Assembly (NCBI GenBank): GCA_022825825.1
Contig: JAJDWA010000023.1
Location: 112,136 to 176,135 of the forward strand
Direction: 5' to 3'
Origin: Candidatus Poribacteria bacterium
Lineage (GTDB): Bacteria > Poribacteria > WGA-4E > WGA-3G
DNA length: 64,000 nt
Shown here: positions 18,427 through 25,240 of the stretch, in pieces
Numbering within the stretch: the stretch's first letter is position 1
Layout: each line of letters opens with the position of its first letter
The notes under the pieces: generated by a model
The model's database searches: none
What the model was told of the DNA's origin: nothing
What the model saw: the letters and a program-made list of their open reading frames with translations, nothing else
Made by a program: the position numbers and the translations under genes

Positions 18427-18783
18427 CTACAGCATTTTCAAAAGAACTCCGATTCTTTCCAAAACGGTATCTACTGTCTCTGTCGGCAAGGAACAAATAT
18501 ATTCTGTTCTTCTCGCTCGCCAATCCATAGTCCGAATTTGATCTGCAAGAATAACTCCATCTACTGCTAATCCTTGTGGAATTTCGATCGCAAACGGATT
18601 TCTCTGTTCTCTCGTGCTGCTCCGAGTGATCGGACAAAGAACGACTAAACTGGTTTTATCATTAAAATCTTTGGTGGTGAGTACAATAGCAGGGCGACGA
18701 CCAGCTTGTTCACGGCCAACTTGAGGATTAAAGTCAATCCAGACCGCATCTCCGCGCAATGGGACGTTTGTAAATCCTACCAT
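18427..18783 (-). CDS. mazF: MazF/PemK-type endoribonuclease toxin
   Basis: The 118-residue protein aligns along its length with E. coli MazF (111 residues): GDAVWIDFNPQVGREQAGRR followed by PAIVLT, VLCPIT, DGVILADQIRTMDWRAR. The Arg and Thr residues used for RNA cleavage in MazF (after QAG and in the PIT strand) are kept. It should cut mRNA at short motifs when free. Its ATG overlaps the last seven bases of the upstream MazE-like gene, the usual mazEF coupling. Confidence 0.9.
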   Translation of the reverse strand: MVGFTNVPLRGDAVWIDFNPQVGREQAGRRPAIVLTTKDFNDKTSLVVLCPITRSSTREQRNPFAIEIPQGLAVDGVILADQIRTMDWRARRTEYICSLPTETVDTVLERIGVLLKML

Positions 18784-19163
18784 ACTTCATTGCCCACCGG
18801 CGGGCCGCTATCTACCTCATCGTGTGAATTATTCTCTGTTACTTGGTCTAATAAGTCTTTCAACGTATAATCAGGAGTTTTCAAGGGATAACTTCCTTTT
18901 TCTGTTCGCGGGGGACCAAATGGTGCGTCTTTTGCCTTCTTGCTGTTTGAGTTATCCGCTGGTATTTGTGCTAACAAGTCTTCTAACGTATAGTCAGGGC
19001 GTTTTATAGAATCGCTCCCTTTTTCACGACGAGGTGGCCCAAACCCTTTTACTTCCTTCTCTACTGGAGACCGATCTGCCTGTTCTTGATTAACGGACTG
19101 TAGATAACAGAGATATGCAATCACGATCAAGCACTCAGTGAAAGTAAACGTTTTTTCTGACAT
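18777..19163 (-). CDS. MazE-like antitoxin without AbrB domain, duplicated toxin-binding tail
   Basis: The 128-residue protein is coupled to mazF. Its C-terminus (residues 99-128, YTLKDLLDQV then NNSHDEVDSGPPVGNEVW) matches the toxin-neutralising tail of MazE, which in E. coli reads FTLAELVNDI and ends in KEVW. The segment is repeated upstream: residues 41-66 and 82-107 share GPPR-x-EKGS-x3-K-x-PDYTL-x-DLL with a 41-residue period. The N-terminal 50 residues of normal MazE, a swapped-hairpin AbrB DNA-binding domain, are absent; residues 9-25 are instead hydrophobic (FTECLIVIAYLCYL). An AAGGAGA site precedes the ATG. It probably neutralises MazF but should not autoregulate as MazE does. Confidence 0.72.
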   Translation of the reverse strand: MSEKTFTFTECLIVIAYLCYLQSVNQEQADRSPVEKEVKGFGPPRREKGSDSIKRPDYTLEDLLAQIPADNSNSKKAKDAPFGPPRTEKGSYPLKTPDYTLKDLLDQVTENNSHDEVDSGPPVGNEVW

Positions 19164-19221
19164 GCTCTTCTCCTTATACGTGTATGCTTGTAAACGACAG
19201 TACCTATTAGTAAGGAAAGTG

Positions 19222-19430
19222 CTACACGACTATCTCAATCGGGACGTTTTCTGGCAATGAACGTCCTAACTCTTGATAGAGTTCCATGACTGCACTAAAA
19301 GCGTCTTTGACGTTTTCTAAAGACTCGTCTAACGAATCACCCTCAGTAACCAACTCAGGCAACAACGGAGAGGTCACTGTATACCCGCCTTCAGGTTGCG
19401 GTGCAGAACAAGGGGGATTTTGTATTCCAT
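19222..19430 (-). pseudogene. HicB-like antitoxin gene with a one-base frameshift
   Basis: Starting at the ATG 19428-19430 (GAGG site just upstream), the frame reads MEYKIPLVLHRN and hits a stop after 18 codons. In the next frame it continues PEGGYTVTSPLLPEL, VTEGDSLDESLENVKDAF and ends LPENVPIEIVV-stop at 19222. These halves join into a normal HicB/DUF1902-like fold if one C is added in the run at about 19400-19402, giving VLHPQPEGGY. The total length of 209 bases is one short of a whole number of codons. No HicA gene is adjacent. Either a recent inactivation or a sequencing error explains this. Confidence 0.72.
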
Positions 19431-19448
19431 CAGAACCTCATAAACTTG

Positions 19449-19748
19449 TTAAAAGATGCCGAGTTCGTCCTTCGCTTCTTCGCTCATCATTTCGGGTGTC
19501 CAACGCGGTGTCCAAACAACACTGACATTGACCTCTTCAACACCATCCATCTGCTGCGTAACATGCTGCGTGCCGTTAATAATTTGTCCACCAGCGGGAC
19601 ATCCAGGACTTGTTAGGGTCATGGTAATATCAACAGTTGTGTCGTCAATGTCAACACCGTAGATAAGTCCCATGTCAACGATGTTAATTCCAATTTCGGG
19701 GTCAATTATTTCTTTGATAGATTCTAAGACAGATTCTTCTGTTACCAT
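19449..19748 (-). CDS. DUF59/MIP18-family iron-sulfur assembly factor (SufT-like)
   Basis: The 99-residue protein is a single DUF59 domain: VLESIKEIIDPEIGINIVDM at the start, then LIYGVDID, and the conserved TLTSPGCPAGGQI with its reactive Cys. PaaD, SufT and MIP18 relatives help deliver iron-sulfur clusters to target proteins. The last part, VVWTPRWTPEMMSEEAKDELG, is typical of SufT-type members. AGGAGG precedes the ATG. It follows the Rieske and sufU genes, consistent with a role in SUF maturation. Confidence 0.9.
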   Translation of the reverse strand: MVTEESVLESIKEIIDPEIGINIVDMGLIYGVDIDDTTVDITMTLTSPGCPAGGQIINGTQHVTQQMDGVEEVNVSVVWTPRWTPEMMSEEAKDELGIF

Positions 19749-19798
19749 TTCTTTTCCTCCTATAGTGACTATGGTAATCTACTCTGATGAGGTAGTGG

Positions 19799-20215
19799 TT
19801 AATCGATGCTAACTAATATTTCGTCGTCCTCAATTTTGACGGGGAAACATTCAATGTCTTCAACAGCGGGCATGCAAAGTGCTTTTCCTGTTTTAACACA
19901 AAACCGTGCGCCGTGCCGCGGGCATTCTATCTCATCATCCTCCAAAAAGCCTTCACCTAAAGGACCGCCATCATGTGTGCAGACATCCTCCATCGCGTAA
20001 AACTCGCCTCCTACGTTAAAGAGTAGCACAGGGACGAAATCTACTTCAACTAATTTTTTTGTGCCGATAGGCACTTCACTAACTTTTGCAACTTTGTAAA
20101 ATTCTGGCATTATTTCTTTCCAAATTTCCTCATGTGTATGAAATGTTAATTGGTCTGCTTTTTTGCGTTTAAGAATATCTACCATATCTTCATAAAGTGG
20201 AGATTCCTTATCCAT
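19799..20215 (-). CDS. Rieske-type [2Fe-2S] ferredoxin
   Basis: The start is taken at ATG 20213-20215 (MDKESPLYEDMVDILKRKK), which overlaps the last eight bases of sufU; the frame is open further but inside sufU. The 138-residue product has a 45-residue N-terminal helix-rich extension and a Rieske domain with both ligand boxes, VCTHDGGPLG (C-x-H) and CPRHGARF (C-x2-H). It resembles soluble NirD/dioxygenase-ferredoxin types that often sit beside sufU or sufS. It may pass electrons for cluster assembly or be an early client of it. Confidence 0.88.
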   Translation of the reverse strand: MDKESPLYEDMVDILKRKKADQLTFHTHEEIWKEIMPEFYKVAKVSEVPIGTKKLVEVDFVPVLLFNVGGEFYAMEDVCTHDGGPLGEGFLEDDEIECPRHGARFCVKTGKALCMPAVEDIECFPVKIEDDEILVSID

Positions 20216-20597
20216 CTTCTTCACCAGGCCAGCCTTTGATACCGTAGGCACCCGTTTTGAGAACTTTGAGCGCCAATAAGGCACATTTTACACGGACAGG
20301 TCCCAACGGAATGCCGATCATATCCATAATGTCGTCTCTGGAGAGTTTTTTGACTTCTTCCAGTGATTTTCCTTCAATCTTTTCGGTTAACATAGAGGCG
20401 GCAGCTAAACTAATGGTACAACCGTGTCCACAAAAACGCACCTCTTTGATAATGTTATCCTCAACAATCAGGTCAATCCGAATTTTGTCTCCACAGAGTG
20501 GGTTATCCTCTTCGTGTGAGACATCGGGGTTTGAGAGTACCCCGTAGTTGCTCGGGTTTTCGTAGTGATCTAACAGTTCTTCCTGATATATGTTCAT
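20208..20597 (-). CDS. sufU: SufU-like iron-sulfur scaffold / sulfur acceptor
   Basis: The 129-residue protein matches the NifU N-terminal/SufU family: YQEELLDHYENPSNYG, NPLCGDKIRIDL (first Cys and Asp), FCGHGCTISLAAASML (second Cys) and VRVKCALLALKVL (third Cys), the zinc- or cluster-binding set. SufU accepts persulfide from SufS. Its start codon overlaps the sufS stop (ATGA), so the pair is translationally coupled, as expected for partners. Confidence 0.92.
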   Translation of the reverse strand: MNIYQEELLDHYENPSNYGVLSNPDVSHEEDNPLCGDKIRIDLIVEDNIIKEVRFCGHGCTISLAAASMLTEKIEGKSLEEVKKLSRDDIMDMIGIPLGPVRVKCALLALKVLKTGAYGIKGWPGEEDG

Positions 20598-21853
20598 TTA
20601 TTTCTCCGGGTCATGAGGGTCTGTGTTTTTTGTAATCCTTCGTATAGACGATCTATATCATCATACGTGTTGTATAGGTAAAAACTTGCGCGGACAGTAG
20701 CGATAACATCTAATTTTTTCATCAGCGGTTGTGCACAGTGATGTCCTGCACGGATAGCAACGTTATGTGTATCCAAAATGCCTGCCACATCATGCGGATG
20801 GACGCCCTCTATATTAAAGGAGATAACCCCCGCTTTTTGATGCGGTGCCGGTCCATATATGGTGATGCCTTCAATTTCTTGTAAGCGTTCATGGGCATAT
20901 TTCAAAAGTTCCTGTTCATGCACATGAATTGATGCTAACCCCGCTTGCGTAATATAGTCTACAGCAGCGCCGAGTCCGATCGCTTCAGCGATGCTTGGCG
21001 TACCTGCTTCAAACTTCGCGGGAACGTCTGCGTAGGTTGATACATCGCGTTCAACAGAGCGAATCATTGACCCGCCGCCGAGAAACGGTGGCATCTCCTC
21101 AAGCAGTTCCAATTTGCCGTATAGCACACCGACACCTGTTGGACCGCACATTTTATGCCCAGAAAATGCAAGAAAATCGCAACCCAGCTGCTGCACGTCT
21201 ACATGAAAATGCGGTACAGATTGCGCTGCGTCTACTATAACTTTAGCACCTGCAGTGTGTGCAGCATCAATAACAGACTGAATCGGGTTAATTGTGCCGA
21301 TAACGTTAGAGACATGCGTTATCGCCACTAACTTTGTTTTTTCGGACAGCACGTCACGCAGTTGTGTGAAATCAAGCAAACCTTCATCAGTTATCTCAAG
21401 AAATCGGAGCGTTGCCCCTGTGCGTTGTGCAAGCAGTTGCCACGGCACAAGGTTGCTATGATGTTCAAGATCAGTGAGAATGATCTCATCACCTTGTTGG
21501 ATATTCATGCTTCCCCAACTGTATGCTACAAGGTTTATAGACTCTGTGGTATTTCGTGTAAAGACAATTTGACTTGTACGCGGTGCATTAATGAGTTGTG
21601 CGACTTTCTGCCGTGCGATTTCGTACTGTTTTGTCGCCTCTTCTGAAATCCGATAGATACCGCGATGGATATTGGAGCGGTAGGTATCATAATACGCGTC
21701 CATCGCTTCAACGACAGGGCGCGGGGTCTGTGTTGACGCAGCACTATCAAGAAATGCTAACGGCGGTGTGTCCGCAAAGATTGGAAAATCTTCTCGGATT
21801 GCCTTAACATCAAGTGGTCTAAAGTCGGATGTGTGTATTGTTTTTTGTGTCAT
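20594..21853 (-). CDS. sufS: cysteine desulfurase SufS
   Basis: The start at ATG 21851-21853 (MTQKTIHTSDFRPLDVKAIR) has GGAG six bases upstream; a longer open frame exists but lacks such support. The 419-residue PLP enzyme shows DSAASTQTP, the ATP-free aminotransferase V core HHSNLVPWQ, the PLP Lys in FLAFSGHKMCGPTG and the catalytic Cys loop RAGHHCAQPLM of group II desulfurases. It removes sulfur from cysteine for SUF cluster assembly. It is coupled to sufU downstream. Confidence 0.94.
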   Translation of the reverse strand: MTQKTIHTSDFRPLDVKAIREDFPIFADTPPLAFLDSAASTQTPRPVVEAMDAYYDTYRSNIHRGIYRISEEATKQYEIARQKVAQLINAPRTSQIVFTRNTTESINLVAYSWGSMNIQQGDEIILTDLEHHSNLVPWQLLAQRTGATLRFLEITDEGLLDFTQLRDVLSEKTKLVAITHVSNVIGTINPIQSVIDAAHTAGAKVIVDAAQSVPHFHVDVQQLGCDFLAFSGHKMCGPTGVGVLYGKLELLEEMPPFLGGGSMIRSVERDVSTYADVPAKFEAGTPSIAEAIGLGAAVDYITQAGLASIHVHEQELLKYAHERLQEIEGITIYGPAPHQKAGVISFNIEGVHPHDVAGILDTHNVAIRAGHHCAQPLMKKLDVIATVRASFYLYNTYDDIDRLYEGLQKTQTLMTRRNK

Positions 21854-21869
21854 ATCAGCTCCAACTGAT

Positions 21870-22706
21870 TTAATTGTCGTTTTGACGGTTTGCAAGTTGC
21901 GCACGGAGTCGTTCTATCTCTGTTTTTAATTCATGTCGTCGTATCGCTTCTGCTACAGCTACTGCTTCTGCTACCTGTTGTCGTTTTGCTTCTTTTTGCC
22001 ATTGTGTTTCTGCTACTGTAAACATGCATGCTGCTCTTTTAAGATAGTGATTTTCCATAGAAGTTGTAATCGGGGTGCCATCAGGTAGATATGGACGTAA
22101 AAGCCTAACGTGCGTATTATATTGGTTTTCCCATCGGAACCAGAGATTTAACGCTTCACTGAACAAACCACCTTGTGCGTGTTGTGTAATTTCTGCAATG
22201 TCTCCGGTTGTACTCCGCCGCCATCCACGAAATACAGGCGATTTCTCCATTTCAGGTTGATGGACAAAATATTCTTGAACACCCACTTCATTCAAGTATA
22301 ACGTAACCATTTCAGGCTGATCTTGATGTTCTGTTGCATCGGTGAGAAATTGAAAAACAGCGACAGGCACCGCACCCTCTGCCCAAGTATAAAAACTGCG
22401 GCGTAGCGGATATTTATCAACACCAAACACGATGTGGATATCGGGGGCGACACGTTTTGTGATGTCCCCTTCGCAATAATAGATAAAACTATCAACACCA
22501 ACGCGAACCAGAGCATTGATTTCGAAGTATCGTTTGAGCTGGTCGTATAACGTGGTTATCTGCACACCGTGAAATCCTGTCGCAGCCATAGGTTCGTCGT
22601 CTTCACCCGGATACCCTTCAATATAGACAGTCGTTTTGCCACTCGCTTTTGGAAAGACGGGCATATACTTTCTCTGTTTGATTTCAAAGTCTTTTATGGT
22701 ATCCAT
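21870..22706 (-). CDS. Uma2-like protein with altered active site and C-terminal coiled coil
   Basis: I use ATG 22704-22706 (MDTIKDFEIKQRKYM) with GGAG nearby; an upstream extension would run into the neighbouring gene. The 278-residue protein has the Uma2 nuclease fold signature in the longer cyanobacterial-type form: YYCEGDITKRVAPDIHIVFG with Asp89, then TWAEGAVPVAVFQFLTDAT, where the usual active-site Glu of (I/V)E(V/I)xSPST is Gln119. The tail (about 235-275) is an Ala/Glu/Arg-rich coiled coil. Catalysis is probably lost or changed. It lies 16 bases before sufS. Confidence 0.75.
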   Translation of the reverse strand: MDTIKDFEIKQRKYMPVFPKASGKTTVYIEGYPGEDDEPMAATGFHGVQITTLYDQLKRYFEINALVRVGVDSFIYYCEGDITKRVAPDIHIVFGVDKYPLRRSFYTWAEGAVPVAVFQFLTDATEHQDQPEMVTLYLNEVGVQEYFVHQPEMEKSPVFRGWRRSTTGDIAEITQHAQGGLFSEALNLWFRWENQYNTHVRLLRPYLPDGTPITTSMENHYLKRAACMFTVAETQWQKEAKRQQVAEAVAVAEAIRRHELKTEIERLRAQLANRQNDN

Positions 22707-22740
22707 GATTTTCTCCGTATTGATGGGACCAACTATACTC

Positions 22741-24114
22741 TCACACTTTATCAACGATCTCTACTTCTAAATCAATCTGTAATTCCTTAGCAATACGATC
22801 AAGAATCCTTTTTTTGTTTTTTGTAGACATGCGCTTCACTATATAATACTCACCAAGTTGGTGTTGCGCGTGCGTAGGGTCTTTAGAAGTTGATATAAGA
22901 GGAATAGTATTTCGGATTAGGTTAAGATTTTTTACGCGTTCTATTCCTAGCTTTTCAATAACTTCAATGAAAGTAGTTAGCCCGTTTTTACGTTCAATCA
23001 CTTCTCCATCGTCCATTGTGACGCGTAGTCGTTTAAGCGTAAACTTCTTTTTATCTTGTTTAGGTTTCTCATGAACGATTTTGGGGACAGATGTTGGTTT
23101 TACAGATGGAACAGATAAGTTTTTCAAAAATGATACTATTTGTTCTTCTGTAGGTTCGTGCCCAACCTTATCTCTTGCTTTATCCATCATAGCAAGCAGC
23201 AGATACTCATTTTTTTCCTGCACCAATTCGCCCCATATCTCTGGTAATCTTTCCTCAATTTTTCTCTGACTAACAATGAGCCGATAATCCTCTGCAATGA
23301 CTTTAGAAGCTTTTCCTGTTCTTACAGCTTCATAGTTCAAGTATCTGTCAAGACAATTGCTACATTCTTCACCGTCTTCTGCGATGAGATCTATCTCTGC
23401 TACCATACGGTCTTCATAAGAACCTTCCCCCGCAGGATGGTAAAACCGCCATTTCTGACCGTCTGTGAGAACAACAATAGGAATCCCTCTGTGAAAAGCA
23501 TATTCAAAGAGTTGTTTGATTCCTTTATCAATGTTTCCAACTCGCTTCGCCTCAATGAAAACGCGGGGTGTTGATTCTGGATGACACAGTGCAAAATCCA
23601 CTCTTCGTCCTTCAACTGCGTATTCATCAATGACAATCTGAGGTGTAAATATCGGCCATTCCAACGCCTGAAGCAGTCTGTTCACAATACGATCAGAAAC
23701 TGTACGTTCTCTTTCATTTGCAAATACACCTTGTTTTAACAGATTACTTATGTCATCAATATGTTCCTTAAGTGTCATTTTAATACTATCCTTCCTTTCA
23801 ACATTCTGTTGCCAAGCATGTTCCTGAAGAATCTCGACAATCTTGGGAGCAATTGGTCGTAGTCTTTCTTCTAATACCTCATCATCAATAGAAAGGAATA
23901 TACCTTTGTCTACATCCAGCGGAAAAGCTTTATCCTGTTTTATACCGTTCAGGGCATAACGGACACGCACAAAAGGACTATATCTACGACCTTCCCGATA
24001 GGGTTCTTCGACACTTAAAAACTCGATTGAGTCGGTAGCGGGGACGCGTCCTTCCAAGTCTATAGTCTTGAATGTGAGTTCAAGTTTATTGACATTATCA
24101 ACTATATGTTTCAT
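22741..24114 (-). CDS. stand-alone HsdR-N-like PD-(D/E)xK nuclease domain protein
   Basis: The 457-residue protein has in its middle the type I restriction HSDR_N/COG4748 nuclease layout: NRLLQALEWPIFTPQIVIDE, Asp173 in RRVDFALCHP and Glu188-x-Lys190 in VFIEAKRVG, followed by QLFEYAFHRGIPIVVLTDGQ and WRFYHP. These are the catalytic D-ExK residues. The helicase part of HsdR is absent and no hsdM or hsdS is present. Residues about 360-457 form a separate basic domain, with TLKRLRVTMDDGEVIERKNG, resembling the C-terminal domains appended to such nucleases. It lies in the SUF run, 34 bases before the Uma2-like gene. Confidence 0.75.
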   Translation of the reverse strand: MKHIVDNVNKLELTFKTIDLEGRVPATDSIEFLSVEEPYREGRRYSPFVRVRYALNGIKQDKAFPLDVDKGIFLSIDDEVLEERLRPIAPKIVEILQEHAWQQNVERKDSIKMTLKEHIDDISNLLKQGVFANERERTVSDRIVNRLLQALEWPIFTPQIVIDEYAVEGRRVDFALCHPESTPRVFIEAKRVGNIDKGIKQLFEYAFHRGIPIVVLTDGQKWRFYHPAGEGSYEDRMVAEIDLIAEDGEECSNCLDRYLNYEAVRTGKASKVIAEDYRLIVSQRKIEERLPEIWGELVQEKNEYLLLAMMDKARDKVGHEPTEEQIVSFLKNLSVPSVKPTSVPKIVHEKPKQDKKKFTLKRLRVTMDDGEVIERKNGLTTFIEVIEKLGIERVKNLNLIRNTIPLISTSKDPTHAQHQLGEYYIVKRMSTKNKKRILDRIAKELQIDLEVEIVDKV

Positions 24115-24129
24115 GAAAGCACTTCTTAT

Positions 24130-24729
24130 TTACTCTGAAAAAGGCATATCAACATAGACATCAAAACAGTTTACGACACAAGTTGCGGGGATAGTACCGT
24201 ACGCAAGAATTTCAGCATCCCGTAAGGCTCTGACTAATGTTTCCAATTCAAGTGTCAAATTAGGTGGACGAGGCGTGCCTTCGCTCAACGGAGGCTGCGG
24301 CGAATGCCGTCCTAAAAAATGCCCCATATTTCTTGGATTTACAACGCCTAACAGAAATTCTTGGGATCCGTCGTGCTGATAAGCGGGCCCAATAGTAGGC
24401 GGAGACGGTAACTCTTTGGCAACTTCCTTAACCGGATCTAGCATTTTAAGTCCAGAAGGTAATGGATCCTGAAACTCTATCTCATACACATAGGCAGGTT
24501 TGCTCGGTGTTGGAATCTCTGGACTACTTAATATCGCATAGTCCCGAGCTACCGCGTATGAGAGTGTTAAAGAAATAAAAGGACTGTTATTGGTTCCTCT
24601 TGAAATATGCTGTATCAGTCGTGCTGTTGTAGGTGCAACATCAGGTGCTCTAGCTACAAAACCTATCTCTACTGGATTATTAAGATACCAATAAGTATCA
24701 ATGCCTGCCCCACGATAGAATATCGGCAT
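24130..24729 (-). CDS. putative ADP-ribosyltransferase-fold protein
   Basis: No firm family is recognised. The 199-residue protein begins MPIFYRGAG, reminiscent of the Arg strand of R-S-E ADP-ribosyltransferases (Arg6), then TTARLIQHISRGTNNSPFIS with S-x3-S/T at residues 49-55, and a later HDGSQEFLL (Glu124) that could be the catalytic Glu strand. Spacing of these three motifs fits small ART folds, but the [QE]-x-E is not exact. There is no signal peptide. It sits 15 bases before the HsdR-N-like nuclease gene. A toxin or DNA/protein modifier role is possible, not shown. Confidence 0.45.
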   Translation of the reverse strand: MPIFYRGAGIDTYWYLNNPVEIGFVARAPDVAPTTARLIQHISRGTNNSPFISLTLSYAVARDYAILSSPEIPTPSKPAYVYEIEFQDPLPSGLKMLDPVKEVAKELPSPPTIGPAYQHDGSQEFLLGVVNPRNMGHFLGRHSPQPPLSEGTPRPPNLTLELETLVRALRDAEILAYGTIPATCVVNCFDVYVDMPFSE

Positions 24730-24761
24730 AAACCATTTTCAAGCGCATTCGCATTAGTAAT

Positions 24762-24783
24762 GGCGAGGCATGAACGCCTCGCC
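24762..24783. repeat. short GC-rich palindrome between genes
   Basis: GGCGAGGC, six-base loop, GCCTCGCC: a perfect 8-bp stem in AT-rich surroundings between the glutaredoxin and ART-like genes. No T-run follows on the minus strand, so it is not a classic terminator. Its form (a small hairpin in an intergenic gap) resembles a dispersed palindromic repeat. Confidence 0.6.
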
Positions 24784-24799
24784 TATAATAAAAAGACAA

Positions 24800-25141
24800 T
24801 TACCTACTTGGAAAGCCGATATTGACAGGAGCTGTATCGTGGCTTTCACATGCCTGATCAGTCGGGACATCCGTTTCGGCACTGTTAGGTGAGACAATAC
24901 CCTCCTCAAGCAGATATGCCTCCACTTCATCACCACTGACATCGGCAAGAATGATGTCGTCAATTTGGACACAAGGCTGATAAGGTTGCCGTGTCTTCTG
25001 CACCATTTCACGATAGTTGTCTTCATTGTTGATAATGTCTCTGTCTTCATATTCCAAATTGTATTTGGCGAAAATGGCACGGACACCGTTGCTCCAGCCA
25101 CAGACAGGTTTCATGTAAGCGATAATTGTTGGTTGACTCAT
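24800..25141 (-). CDS. glutaredoxin-like protein
   Basis: The first 75 of 113 residues form a glutaredoxin fold with active site CGWS (in MKPVCGWSNGVRAI), YEDRDIINNE, the cis-Pro strand PYQPCVQIDD and LADVSGDEV. CGWS is a monothiol-like site related to the CGFS glutaredoxins that carry [2Fe-2S] clusters. The C-terminal 38 residues are polar and look disordered. AAAGGAG precedes the ATG. Its place after sufD suggests cluster transfer or redox support for the SUF system. Confidence 0.85.
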   Translation of the reverse strand: MSQPTIIAYMKPVCGWSNGVRAIFAKYNLEYEDRDIINNEDNYREMVQKTRQPYQPCVQIDDIILADVSGDEVEAYLLEEGIVSPNSAETDVPTDQACESHDTAPVNIGFPSR

Positions 25142-25199
25142 TGTAGTGACTCCTTTTTATTGTGGCAACGTCTTATGACGTGCTTCATATTATAAATTC

Positions 25200-25215
25200 G
25201 GGGTTAACAAACCCC
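25200..25215. repeat. small hairpin GGGGTT-AACA-AACCCC
   Basis: A perfect 6-bp stem with a four-base loop lies in the 100-base gap between sufD and the glutaredoxin gene. Flanking sequence is AT-rich. It may be a dispersed intergenic repeat or an RNA processing element. Confidence 0.45.
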
Positions 25216-25240
25216 TCCTACAATCTATGAGATAACTGTG

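Noticed and set aside
19286..19616. Plus-strand open frames opposite the HicB remnant and the DUF59 gene
   Set aside because: The minus strand holds recognisable protein families; these are shadows.
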